From Streptomyces sp. OR43 (lineage in GTDB: Bacteria; Actinomycetota; Actinomycetes; Streptomycetales; Streptomycetaceae): a stretch of DNA of 46,702 bases. The DNA is taken from assembly GCF_008042275.1 (NCBI RefSeq), contig NZ_RDBK01000043.1, forward strand, positions 1,990,927 through 2,037,628, given 5' to 3'. Made by a program: the position numbers and the translations under genes. The notes under the pieces are model-generated. The model worked only from the letters and a program-made list of their open reading frames with translations. It was not told where the DNA came from and ran no database searches. Numbering within the stretch: the first letter of the stretch is position 1; each line of letters starts with the position of its first letter. Positions 33,831-41,392 of this stretch are shown here, one piece after another.

Positions 33831-33980
33831 CTATGTCCTGCCGATCAGTACGTAGAACAGCAGAGTCGCGGCCCACATGAGGACCATCGGCAGGACAATC
33901 ACCGCCACAATGATCTTAAGGAAGATCAGCAGCCGGTCCGCTGCCGTGAAGGGCTCCCGCATCAGGCCGTCATCACTCAT
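33831..33980 (-). CDS. Small membrane protein, 49 aa
   Basis: ATG 33980 with ggggaga 3 nt upstream, ending at TAG 33831. The sequence opens MSDDGLMREPFTAADRLLIF and has one or two hydrophobic helices from residue about 17 to the end (FLKIIVAVIVLPMVLMW, then TLLFYVLIG). Only 49 codons. The strong ribosome site and clean hydrophobic pattern support it. It sits in the relic of an integrative element. Function unknown. Confidence 0.7.
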   Translation of the reverse strand: MSDDGLMREPFTAADRLLIFLKIIVAVIVLPMVLMWAATLLFYVLIGRT

Positions 33981-34153
33981 GAGTCTCCCCTTTGGCCGCA
34001 CTGTTCAGCGGTGGTGAGCGGAGCCCAGTAATCGAGTCACTCCGACCGGTGGATGCCCCTTCGATGCGAACTACGGGCGCGATGGCCGCTGAGGTTCGCT
34101 TGGCCGTTCAGCAGGGTTGGCAACGTCATACTCGGTTGGCTGTGGTCTCCTCG

Positions 34154-34182
34154 GTTGCTGTACTCGGCTGCTGTACAGCAAC
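34154..34182. promoter_or_regulatory. Perfect 10-bp inverted repeat before the 67-aa gene
   Basis: GTTGCTGTAC (34154-34163) and GTACAGCAAC (34173-34182) are separated by 9 bp and end 3 bp before the ribosome site cggagg. It could be a repressor site or an RNA hairpin that occludes translation. Confidence 0.7.
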
Positions 34183-34194
34183 TTCGGAGGACTC

Positions 34195-34398
34195 ATGACC
34201 GAACTGCCGGCGAGCGTAGACCGCGACATCCTCGATCACCGGACCATCCTCGCGATCAAGACTATCCGCGAAGCGATGGGCTGCACGATTCATGAAGCCA
34301 TTGACGTGTTCGCGGTCCGGTATGAGGAGTTGAGGCGTGATCGTCCGGGCGACTTCACTGTCGGGCCTGAAGAGTACGGCCGAGGCTTCTCCTCCTGA
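34195..34398 (+). CDS. Small protein resembling the ribosomal L7/L12 C-terminal motif, 67 aa
   Basis: ATG 34195 with cggagg 4 nt upstream. The segment ILAIKTIREAMGCTIHEAID follows the pattern of the L7/L12 C-terminal helix-turn-helix (IKxVRExTGLGLKEAKxLV). The rest (VFAVRYEELRRDRPGDF and a Gly-rich end) is not recognised. Such short proteins occur as stand-alone genes in actinomycete accessory regions. It lies between a promoter-like inverted repeat and the integrase relic. Role unknown; a partner of ribosomal or element-specific proteins is only a guess. Confidence 0.7.
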   Translation: MTELPASVDRDILDHRTILAIKTIREAMGCTIHEAIDVFAVRYEELRRDRPGDFTVGPEEYGRGFSS

Positions 34399-34445
34399 TC
34401 CGTGGCGCACCAGTTTGAAAGACCCCGTACGCGAAGGTGCGCTGA

Positions 34446-34958
34446 CCTGCGGGAGAGCTTGGCGGCCGGCCGGATGCCGATCCGCCGCAGCCCCCGCACA
34501 TCGTCGTGTGGCGCTCGGTCCGGCGGGGTGGGGACACGAAGACCCGGAAGTCCCGGCGGACGCTCGCTCTACCGGCGCGGTGCGTCGAAGCTCTCTGGCG
34601 GCAGTTCGAGGACCAGGGCTGGGAGCGGCTTGCCGCGGGCGACGACTGGGAGAAACACGGGTTGGTCGTCGCCTCGGCAGTCGGCAAGCCTCTCGATGCG
34701 ACCAGCGTTCGGCGCGCCTTCCGGGTGGTGCTCAAGGTGGTCGAGGGGATTGACGCCGACGGGACGCCCCGGGAGCTCCGGCACAGCTTCGTATCCCTGC
34801 TCTCCGACCGTGGTGTCCCTCTGGAGGAGATCTCTCGCCTTGTCGGCCACTCCGGCAGGGCCGTGACCGAGGAGGTCTACCGGAAGCAGATCCGGCCCGT
34901 AATCCAGACCGGTGCCGTGGTCATGGACGGCATCTTCAAGCGGGACCCGGGAAGGTAG
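34446..34958 (+). pseudogene. Tyrosine-type site-specific integrase, C-terminal fragment
   Basis: About 170 codons remain of a protein that is normally around 400. In frame from 34446 the sequence GRPDADPPQPPHIVVWRSVR joins GGDTKTRKSRRTLALP, the usual core of actinomycete element integrases. Then come ELRHSFVSLLSDRGVPLEEI, GHSGRAVTEEVYRKQ with the catalytic Tyr, so the HxxR/H-W/Y half of the active site is present (RH in ELRHS, H in GHS, Tyr). The N-terminal DNA-binding domain and the first catalytic Arg are missing, and a stop lies at 34443. It ends 80 bp from the 3' end of tRNA-Pro, as the integrase of pSAM2-like elements does. Confidence 0.85.
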
Positions 34959-34980
34959 TCACGCGGATAGACACGCAGAC

Positions 34981-35033
34981 CAAAACAGGTGAGGCACCTA
35001 CGGAAATCCGTAGGTGCCTCACCTGCTGTTTTG
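34981..35033. terminator. 40-bp near-perfect palindrome between the integrase relic and tRNA-Pro
   Basis: A 19-nt arm (34986-35004, caggtgaggcacctacgga) is followed after 2 nt by its exact complement (35007-35025). An A4 run lies 5' and a T4 run 3', so it works as a terminator in both directions, ending the integrase and the tRNA transcripts. It is the strongest palindrome in the window apart from the one at 36786. Confidence 0.85.
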
Positions 35034-35037
35034 GCTG

Positions 35038-35111
35038 TCGGGGTGGCGGGATTTGAACCCACGACCTCTTCGTCCCGAACGAAGCGCGCTGCCAAGCTGC
35101 GCTACACCCCG
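35038..35111 (-). tRNA. tRNA-Pro (anticodon CGG)
   Basis: 74 nt without an encoded CCA. Acceptor CGGGGTG pairs with CACCCCG, followed by discriminator A. The anticodon stem CTTCG/CGAAG holds loop TTCGGGA, giving anticodon CGG for codon CCG. The T-arm is GTGGG-TTCAAAT-CCCGC. Its 3' end faces the integrase relic, marking it as the likely attachment site; tRNA-Pro is the known target of pSAM2. Confidence 0.96.
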
Positions 35112-35227
35112 ATCGCCGCCGGTCTCCCGGCGACATCGATTACTTTAGCCCACCGGCGGCCGGAGACGAAATCCGCTTTTTGCGCCGATCGCGTGGGCGC
35201 CGGCGGTCAGTGGCCGGGCACCCTCGG

Positions 35228-36169
35228 TCACACGTCCCGCGCCGTGAGGGTCAGCAGGGTCGCCTCCGGCGGACAGGCGAAGCGGACCGGGGTGTAGCGG
35301 TTGGTGCCGCAGCCGGCCGAGACGTGGAGGTAGGCGCGGTGGCCGTCGGCCGTGTGGCTGGAGAGGCCCTTCACCCGGTCCGTGTCCAGGTCGCAGTTGG
35401 TGACCAGGGCTCCGTAGAAGGGGATGCAGAGCTGGCCGCCGTGGGTGTGGCCGGCCAGGATCAGCGGGTAGCCGTCCGCGGTGAAGGCGTCGAGAGAGCG
35501 CAGGTAGGGGGCGTGGACCACGCCGATGGAGAGGTCGGCGCCCGTCTCGGGGCCGCCCGAGACCTCCGCGTAGCGGTCGCGCTTGATGTGCGGGTCGTCG
35601 AGGCCCGTGAAGGCCAGCTCCAGGCCGTCGATCTTCAGGCGTCCGCGGGTGTTGGACAGGTTCAGCCAGCCAGCGTCGTCGAAGGCGTCGCGCATCGGTT
35701 CCCACGGGTTGTGGACGACGCCGACGGCCGGGGCGTTGCCGTTGAGGCCGTGCTTGCCCGCGGCCTTCTCGAAGAGGTAGCGGGCGGGGTTGCGGAGCTT
35801 GGGGCCGTAGTAGTCGTTGGACCCGAACACGTACACGCCCGGGAACTCCATCAGCGGGCCCAACGCGTCGAGCAGTTCGGGCACGGCCTCCGGGTCGGAG
35901 AGGTTGTCGCCGGTGTTCACGACGAAGTCCGGGCGCAGCCCGGCCAGGGACTGCAGCCAGGCGCGCTTCTTGCGCTGACCGCCGACCATGTGGACGTCGG
36001 AGACCTGCAGGACGCGCAACGGGCGTGCCCCGTGCGGGAGTACCGGGATGGTGACCCTTCGCAGACGGAACGAGCGGGCCTCGAATCCGGCCGCGTAAGC
36101 GAGACCGGCGGCGCCGGCCGCGGCGGTGACCGCCGTGATTTTCAGGGGTACTCCGTAGCGTGCGCGCAT
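35228..36169 (-). CDS. Membrane-anchored metallophosphoesterase
   Basis: 313 aa. An N-terminal hydrophobic helix (about 8-25) anchors it. The calcineurin-like metal motifs are all present: QVSDVHM, NTGDNLSD, GSNDYYG (Asn-Asp in place of the common Asn-His), VVHAPY and AGHTHGGQ. The family hydrolyses phosphodiesters or pyrophosphate linkages, often in envelope metabolism. The same family sits beside ponA2 in mycobacteria (Rv3683), matching the neighbour here. ATG 36169 lacks a ribosome site and has GACGAT 6 nt upstream (weak -10). Divergent from the YqeY gene. Confidence 0.92.
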   Translation of the reverse strand: MRARYGVPLKITAVTAAAGAAGLAYAAGFEARSFRLRRVTIPVLPHGARPLRVLQVSDVHMVGGQRKKRAWLQSLAGLRPDFVVNTGDNLSDPEAVPELLDALGPLMEFPGVYVFGSNDYYGPKLRNPARYLFEKAAGKHGLNGNAPAVGVVHNPWEPMRDAFDDAGWLNLSNTRGRLKIDGLELAFTGLDDPHIKRDRYAEVSGGPETGADLSIGVVHAPYLRSLDAFTADGYPLILAGHTHGGQLCIPFYGALVTNCDLDTDRVKGLSSHTADGHRAYLHVSAGCGTNRYTPVRFACPPEATLLTLTARDV

Positions 36170-36236
36170 GCGCCCATCGTCGCAGACAGTGTGTGTCCAC
36201 GGGAAAACCGGCGGGCGGCGAGCACCCCGCACCTGC

Positions 36237-36242
36237 CACAAT
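36237..36242 (+). promoter_or_regulatory. -10 box of the leaderless YqeY transcript
   Basis: CACAAT ends 6 nt before ATG 36249, with no ribosome site in between. Confidence 0.5.
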
Positions 36243-36248
36243 CACCCC

Positions 36249-36713
36249 ATGACCACGCTCAAGTCCAAGCTCAAGGAAGACCTCACCACGGCCATGAAGG
36301 CGCGCGACGAGCTGACCTCGTCCACGCTCCGGCTGACCCTCACCGCGATCACCAAGGAGGAGGTCGGCGGCAAGACGGCCCGCGAACTCTCCGACGACGA
36401 GGTGCAGAAGGTGATCGCCAAGGAGGCCAAGAAGCGCCGCGAGGCGGCCGAGGCCTTCGCCAAGGGCGGCCGGACCGAGCAGGCCGAGCGGGAGAAGAGG
36501 GAGGGCGAGCTGCTCGACGCCTACCTCCCGCAGCAGCTGAGCGACGACGAGCTGACCGCGATCGTGGCGTCCGCCGTCGACGAGGCGAAGGCCGCCGGGG
36601 CCGAGGGGCCGCGTGCGATGGGGGCCGTGATGAAGATCGTGAACCCGAAGGTGGCGGGGCGCGCCGAGGGCGGCCGGGTGGCTGCCACGGTGAAGCGGCT
36701 CCTCGCGGGCTGA
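36249..36713 (+). CDS. GatB/YqeY domain protein
   Basis: 154 aa. A helical protein related to the C-terminal domain of GatB, the amidotransferase subunit that works on misacylated tRNA. Typical motifs are LKEDLTTAMKARDELTSSTL and LLDAYLPQQLSDDEL, then GAVMKIVNPKVAGRAEGG. Stand-alone YqeY proteins are widespread, but their exact role is unclear. Lies next to a metallophosphoesterase and a PBP. Probably leaderless. Confidence 0.94.
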   Translation: MTTLKSKLKEDLTTAMKARDELTSSTLRLTLTAITKEEVGGKTARELSDDEVQKVIAKEAKKRREAAEAFAKGGRTEQAEREKREGELLDAYLPQQLSDDELTAIVASAVDEAKAAGAEGPRAMGAVMKIVNPKVAGRAEGGRVAATVKRLLAG

Positions 36714-36730
36714 CGGTACGCGAGGCTCAG

Positions 36731-36782
36731 CAGTCAGCGCAGTCAGCGCAGTCAGCGCAGTCAGCGCAGTCAGCGCAGTCAG
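36731..36782. repeat. 9-bp microsatellite, 5 perfect copies plus partial ends
   Basis: cagtcagcg repeats from 36731 to 36775 and breaks down by 36782, between the YqeY stop and the terminator. It is non-coding and should be variable between strains. Confidence 0.95.
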
Positions 36783-36785
36783 GCA

Positions 36786-36834
36786 GACATGAAGGTGGGG
36801 CGCCCCCGGGCCGGGGGCGCCCCACCTTCATGTC
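36786..36834. terminator. Very strong bidirectional terminator
   Basis: A perfect 22-bp stem (36786-36807 with 36813-36834) closes a gggcc loop. It separates the convergent YqeY and penicillin-binding protein genes. Confidence 0.93.
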
Positions 36835-36860
36835 CGACGTACGCGCAAGGACGGGCCGGG

Positions 36861-39104
36861 TCAGGGGCCGTTCGTCCCGCCGTCGTTCTGGCCGCGGCCG
36901 TTGCCGTTGCCGTCGTTCCCACCGATCAGGTCCGGCGAGATGCTGATGCCGGGGAAGGGCGTGTCGTCGCCGGGCTTGTCGTCCTCCTCGCCCGGCTTCT
37001 TCTTGTCCTTCTTGTCCTTGTCCTCCTTCGGCTTCGCCCGCGGTACGTCGACCGGGTTGAAGGCCGGGGTCTCGGAGGCGTCGAGGGAGCCGGTCATCGC
37101 CGTCTTCCAGATCGGACCGGGCAGACAGCCACCGCAGACGTCCTCGTAGTACTGACCGCCGATGGTGATGTTGCTCATCGGGATCTGGTGGGCGCCGTCG
37201 CTGCCGACCCACACCGCCGTGGACAGGTTCGGCGTGTAGCCGACGAACCAGGCGTTGATGCGCTCGTCGGTCGTACCGGTCTTGCCCGCGTTGTCACGGT
37301 CGCTGAGACCGGCCGACTGCCCGGTGCCGTCCGCGACGACGCCCTTGAGCATCTGGTTGATGGTGTCGGCCGTGTGCTCGCTCATGGCCCGGTCGCACGT
37401 CGACTTCGGTACGCCGATCTTCTTGCCGTCCGGCTTGGTCACCGAGAGGATCGCGACCGGCGAGCAGTACGTGCCCCGGTTGGCGAACGTCGCGTAGACC
37501 GAGGCCATCGCCAGCGGCGTCGACTCCTGGCCGCCGAGCGTGGTGTTGGCGACCTGCCACAGCGGCTTGTTGTCGCCGCGGTTGTAGCCGACCTTCTTCG
37601 CCATCGCGAGCGTCTCGCAGAGACCGGTCTTCTGCTCCAGCTTCGCGAAGTAGGTGTTGATCGACTTGCCCAGCGCGCTGGTCATGTCGAACATGCCCTT
37701 CTCCGTCTCGAGCTCGTTCCCCACCTCCCACGGTTTGTCGTCCGCGGGCTGGTTGTCGCAGGTGCGGAAGCTCTCGCCGGGCAGGGAGATCTCGTGGGGG
37801 GTGGTGAAGCTCTGGGCCGGGCTGATGCCCTTCTCCAGCGCCGCCGCCGCGGTGATCGGCTTGAAGGTCGATCCGACCTGGAAGCCGGCGTAGCTGCCGC
37901 CCATCTCGTGGTCGACGGAGAGGTTCAGCACAGTCTGGTGCTTGGACGCGTCCAGTCCGTACGGGCGGGACTGCGCCATCGCCAGGATCTGGCCGGTGCC
38001 GGGCTGGACCTGCACGACCGAGGCCGCGACCTTGTCGGTCTCGTTGACCCGGGAGGTCGCCGCCTCGTTGGAGGCGGCCTGGGAGCGCGGGTCCAGGGTC
38101 GTCTTGATGGTGAGTCCGCCGGTCGCCCAGAGCTTGGCGCGGTCCTTCGCCGTCTTGCCGAAGGCCGGGTCGCTCGTGACGATCTGGCGTACGTAGTCGC
38201 AGAAGAAGCCGGATCCGCTGACCGCGGTGATGCAGCCGTTCTTCGGCCGCTTCACCTTCAGCTTGATCGGGGTGGCCTTGGCCTTGTCGGCCTCCTCCTG
38301 CGAGATGTCCTTGACGTCGGCCATCCGCTGGATGACGGTGTTGCGACGCTTGGTCGCCTCTTCCTTGTCGTTGACGGGGTCGTAGCGGCTGGGTGACTGC
38401 ACGATGCCGGCCAGCATCGCCGCCTCCTCCAGCTTGAGGTCCTTCGCCGGCTTGGAGAAGTACCGCTGGGAGGCCGCCTCGACGCCGTACGCCTGCTGTC
38501 CGAAGAAGGTGATGTTGAGGTAGTTCTCCAGGATCTTCTTCTTGCCGAGCTCTTCCTCGACCTGGATCGCGTACTTCAGCTCCTGGACCTTGCGGCCCAG
38601 CGTCTGCTGGGTGGCCTGGGCGACCTTGGTCGGGTCGTCGCCCGCTTCCTCGACGAAGACGTTCTTCACGTACTGCTGGGTGAGGGTCGACGCGCCCTGC
38701 GCGGTCCCGCCCGCCTGTACGTTGCGGTTCATCGCACGCAGGATGCCCTTGAGGTCGACCGCGCCGTGCTCGTAGAAGCGGGCGTCCTCGATCGCGATGA
38801 TCGCTTTCTGCATGTACGGGGAGATCTTCGTCAGCGGCACGACGGTGCGGTCCCGCGAGTAGACCGTGGCGATCTGGCCGCCCTGGTTGTCCAGGATCGT
38901 GGTGCGCTGGCTCAGCGGCGGAGTCTTCAGATTGGCCGGGATCTCGTCGAATCCGTCGACCGTTCCCTTGGCGGCGAGACCCAGTGCTCCGGCGGCCGGC
39001 AGCGCGATGCCCGCCAGGACCACTCCGGAGAGTGCGGCGACACCGAGGAACTTGGCGGCCTGCTGGGTCGTCGTGAGACCCCCGCCCGAGCGCTTCTTTG
39101 GCAT
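36861..39104 (-). CDS. Class A penicillin-binding protein (transglycosylase/transpeptidase)
   Basis: 747 aa, bifunctional peptidoglycan synthase. A short basic N-terminus precedes a membrane helix (about 18-44). The GT51 transglycosylase domain has catalytic Glu106 in AIEDARFYEHGAVD and QGASTLTQQYVKN. The transpeptidase domain has Ser412 in VGSTFKPI (SxxK), SINTY (SxN) and Lys608 in AGKTGTTD. The C-terminus is low-complexity (KKDKKKPGEEDD, then Asn/Gly-rich). A TAGGCT box 6 nt before ATG 39104 indicates a leaderless mRNA. It pairs with wblA divergently, as ponA2 does with whiB4 in mycobacteria. Confidence 0.96.
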   Translation of the reverse strand: MPKKRSGGGLTTTQQAAKFLGVAALSGVVLAGIALPAAGALGLAAKGTVDGFDEIPANLKTPPLSQRTTILDNQGGQIATVYSRDRTVVPLTKISPYMQKAIIAIEDARFYEHGAVDLKGILRAMNRNVQAGGTAQGASTLTQQYVKNVFVEEAGDDPTKVAQATQQTLGRKVQELKYAIQVEEELGKKKILENYLNITFFGQQAYGVEAASQRYFSKPAKDLKLEEAAMLAGIVQSPSRYDPVNDKEEATKRRNTVIQRMADVKDISQEEADKAKATPIKLKVKRPKNGCITAVSGSGFFCDYVRQIVTSDPAFGKTAKDRAKLWATGGLTIKTTLDPRSQAASNEAATSRVNETDKVAASVVQVQPGTGQILAMAQSRPYGLDASKHQTVLNLSVDHEMGGSYAGFQVGSTFKPITAAAALEKGISPAQSFTTPHEISLPGESFRTCDNQPADDKPWEVGNELETEKGMFDMTSALGKSINTYFAKLEQKTGLCETLAMAKKVGYNRGDNKPLWQVANTTLGGQESTPLAMASVYATFANRGTYCSPVAILSVTKPDGKKIGVPKSTCDRAMSEHTADTINQMLKGVVADGTGQSAGLSDRDNAGKTGTTDERINAWFVGYTPNLSTAVWVGSDGAHQIPMSNITIGGQYYEDVCGGCLPGPIWKTAMTGSLDASETPAFNPVDVPRAKPKEDKDKKDKKKPGEEDDKPGDDTPFPGISISPDLIGGNDGNGNGRGQNDGGTNGP

Positions 39105-39502
39105 GGGGGCAGCCTACGTTCTCATTCGCCGGACACACGTATATGCCTTGGCCTAAGCTGCTCTCAACTGTCACAGCAGTCCGGTTTTGTATCAACCCCC
39201 CTGCATGACCCTGTGCATGACCCGGCCACGAGTTCAGGCGCTCCCGAAATCGCCTCGTGTGTCATCGAACGTCCGTTATGACTCAGGTGGTCTGTCCCGA
39301 TTCTGTCGGGATAGTCGCGGATGTCCTCACCTCACTCCCCTGGGTGATCTGCCGCATACGCATAGTCCGTTCGGGCCATTCAAGATTGGGCCCGAAGGGG
39401 GTGTTGTGCTGTCGCCACCTTCCGTAACGTCCTCAACTGGCAGCGGTGAATATGCCGCTACCGCCGTGGGGGAGCCTCGATTCGGGAGAGGACGGCGCCG
39501 GG
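39105..39502. promoter_or_regulatory. Long regulatory/leader region of wblA
   Basis: About 400 bp without a gene. It has lower GC than its surroundings and several inverted repeats: tcccga-ttctg-tcggga (39295-39311), and TTCGGGCC (39370-39377) with GGCCCGAA (39389-39396). wblA is known in S. coelicolor to have a long, heavily regulated upstream region, which fits. I cannot assign individual sites to BldD or AdpA with confidence. Confidence 0.6.
39111..39116 (-). promoter_or_regulatory. -10 box of the leaderless PBP transcript
   Basis: TAGGCT on the minus strand ends 6 nt before ATG 39104. Confidence 0.6.
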
Positions 39503-39853
39503 ATGGGCTGGGTAACCGACTGGAGTGCGCAGGCAGCCTGCCGCACTACCGATCCGGATGAACTGTTCGTACAAGGGGCAGCGCAGAACAGGGCCAAGGC
39601 GGTGTGCACCGGATGCCCGGTGCGGACCGAGTGCCTTGCCGATGCGCTCGACAATCGCGTCGAATTCGGCGTGTGGGGCGGAATGACCGAGCGGGAGCGC
39701 CGCGCACTGCTGCGCCGGCGCCCGACGGTCACGTCCTGGCGCCGGCTGCTGGAGACCGCACGCAGCGAGTACGAGCGGTCCACGGGCATCCTGCCCGTGG
39801 CGATCGGGCTGGAGGACGACGAACTGCACGAGACGTTCGCCGCCGTGGGGTAG
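39503..39853 (+). CDS. wblA: WhiB-like iron-sulfur regulator WblA
   Basis: 116 aa. Cys13, Cys35, Cys38 and Cys44 (CTGCPVRTEC) are the four ligands of the [4Fe-4S] cluster. FGVWGGMTERERRALLRRR is the turn and DNA-contact region. WblA is a global regulator in Streptomyces that represses secondary metabolism and promotes sporulation; it is the orthologue of mycobacterial WhiB4. ATG 39503 (MGWVTDWSAQ) is chosen because the S. coelicolor protein begins there and gggagagg lies upstream; the frame stays open to a GTG at 39446 (19 more residues). Confidence 0.93.
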   Translation: MGWVTDWSAQAACRTTDPDELFVQGAAQNRAKAVCTGCPVRTECLADALDNRVEFGVWGGMTERERRALLRRRPTVTSWRRLLETARSEYERSTGILPVAIGLEDDELHETFAAVG

Positions 39854-39883
39854 CCCCGGTCGGCAGGACGGACGACGGGGAGA

Positions 39884-41392
39884 CTACGCAGCTCCGGCCG
39901 AGGCGGAACCGGTCGCGAGCCGGTCCCCGATGGCGCGCAGCCCTGCGAGGTCATGGACATCTCCAGGCAGCGCGGCCACCGCGGTCACGGCCACCTCGGG
40001 ATGCAGCGCGGTGAAGCGGTCGCGTGTGTGCTGTTCGCGCGCGACCACCTGCATCCGTTCGGCATGCAGGCGCAGCAGACCGGCCGTCAGCTGTTCGACG
40101 GTCACGGCGGCAGTGGCAGCTGTGTTCGTTGCGGCGTCGGGGCGGGTGTCCGCCTCCGTGTCCGGGAGGTCGGCGGGGTCATGCTCCGAGGCGTGCTCGG
40201 ACGGTTCGGGGGTGGCGGCTCCTGCGGTGTCCGGGGTCGGTGCGGAGCCGGCCGCGGGGGATTCGGCGGGCTCACGAAGTCCAGCCTTCCCGGCCCCCTG
40301 ATCCACAATGCCGTCGGCATCAAGATTTTCTGCGGCAGCCAGCGCGCGCTCCGCGGAGAGCCGGGCGGCGTCACTGCCGTGGACCCGGTTGAGCACCAGG
40401 CCGGCCAGCGGCATGTCCTCCGCGGCCAGCCGCTCCACGAAGTACGCGGCCTCGCGGAGCGCGTCCCGCTCGGGTGTGGCGACGACGAGGAACGCCGTGC
40501 CAGGTGCCTGGAGGAGCTTGTACGTGGCATCGGCGCGGGTGCGGAATCCGCCGAACATGGTGTCCATCGCGGCGACGAAGGTCTGCACGTCCCGCAGGAA
40601 CTGACCACCGAGCAGCTTGCCCAGCGTTCCCGTCATCATCGACATGCCCACGTTGAGGAACTTCATTCCGGCCCGGCCGCCCATCTTCGCCGGTGCCATC
40701 AGCAACTTGATGAACTTCCCGTCCAGGAACGAGCCCAGCCGCTTCGGCGCGTCCAGGAAATCCAGGGCGGACCGTGACGGCGGGGTGTCGACGACGATCA
40801 GGTCCCACTCGTCGCGCGCCCGCAGCTGACCGAGCTTCTCCATCGCCATGTACTCCTGCGTGCCGGCGAAACCGGCCGACAGGGACTGGTAGAAGGGGTT
40901 CTCCAGGATCGCCCGGGCCCGCTCCCCGTCCGCGTGCGCCTCGACGATCTCGTCGAAGGTCCGCTTCATGTCGAGCATCATGGCGTGCAGTTCGCCGGCG
41001 CCCTCGGTCCCGACGCCCTGCACCCGGCGGGGGATGTTGTCCAGCGAGTCGATGCCCATGGACTGGGCCAGCCGGCGCGCCGGGTCGATGGTGAGGACGA
41101 CGACCTTGCGGCCGCGCTCGGCCGCCCGTACGCCGAGGGCCGCCGCGGTCGTCGTCTTGCCGACGCCGCCCGAGCCGCAGCACACGACGATCCGGATGTC
41201 CGGGTCATCGAGCAGGGCGTCGGTGTCCAGGGAAGGGGCCGGGGCCGTGCCGGCGTCAGTACGGGCGCCCACTCCGGCGTCACCGTCGGTGTCCGCTCCG
41301 GCGTCCGTACCGGTGCCGGTGTCCGCGCCGGTACGCGCTTTCCTGCCCGTGCCCACACCCGAACCCGAGTCCTTGCCCCTGCCCGATGTCAT
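39884..41392 (-). CDS. ArsA/Get3-like ATPase (Rv3680-like)
   Basis: 502 aa. A low-complexity Thr/Gly/Asp N-terminus (1-55) precedes an ATPase domain with P-loop CCGSGGVGKTTTAAAL (72-86), switch region VVVDTPPSRSALDFLD (read as IVVDTPPSRSA) and AVLVVATPE-like LVVATPERDALREA. The last third has an Ala/Pro-rich linker and a helical end. Its partner is the adjacent smaller ATPase, overlapping it by 4 bp. Mycobacterial homologues Rv3679-Rv3680 (BagA/BagB) form a complex and affect redox/glycerol metabolism. The genes are not linked to arsenic genes here. Confidence 0.93.
   Translation of the reverse strand: MTSGRGKDSGSGVGTGRKARTGADTGTGTDAGADTDGDAGVGARTDAGTAPAPSLDTDALLDDPDIRIVVCCGSGGVGKTTTAAALGVRAAERGRKVVVLTIDPARRLAQSMGIDSLDNIPRRVQGVGTEGAGELHAMMLDMKRTFDEIVEAHADGERARAILENPFYQSLSAGFAGTQEYMAMEKLGQLRARDEWDLIVVDTPPSRSALDFLDAPKRLGSFLDGKFIKLLMAPAKMGGRAGMKFLNVGMSMMTGTLGKLLGGQFLRDVQTFVAAMDTMFGGFRTRADATYKLLQAPGTAFLVVATPERDALREAAYFVERLAAEDMPLAGLVLNRVHGSDAARLSAERALAAAENLDADGIVDQGAGKAGLREPAESPAAGSAPTPDTAGAATPEPSEHASEHDPADLPDTEADTRPDAATNTAATAAVTVEQLTAGLLRLHAERMQVVAREQHTRDRFTALHPEVAVTAVAALPGDVHDLAGLRAIGDRLATGSASAGAA

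Noticed and set aside
36731..36782. CRISPR-like array
   Set aside because: It is a plain 9-bp microsatellite without spacers. No CRISPR array is seen in the window.
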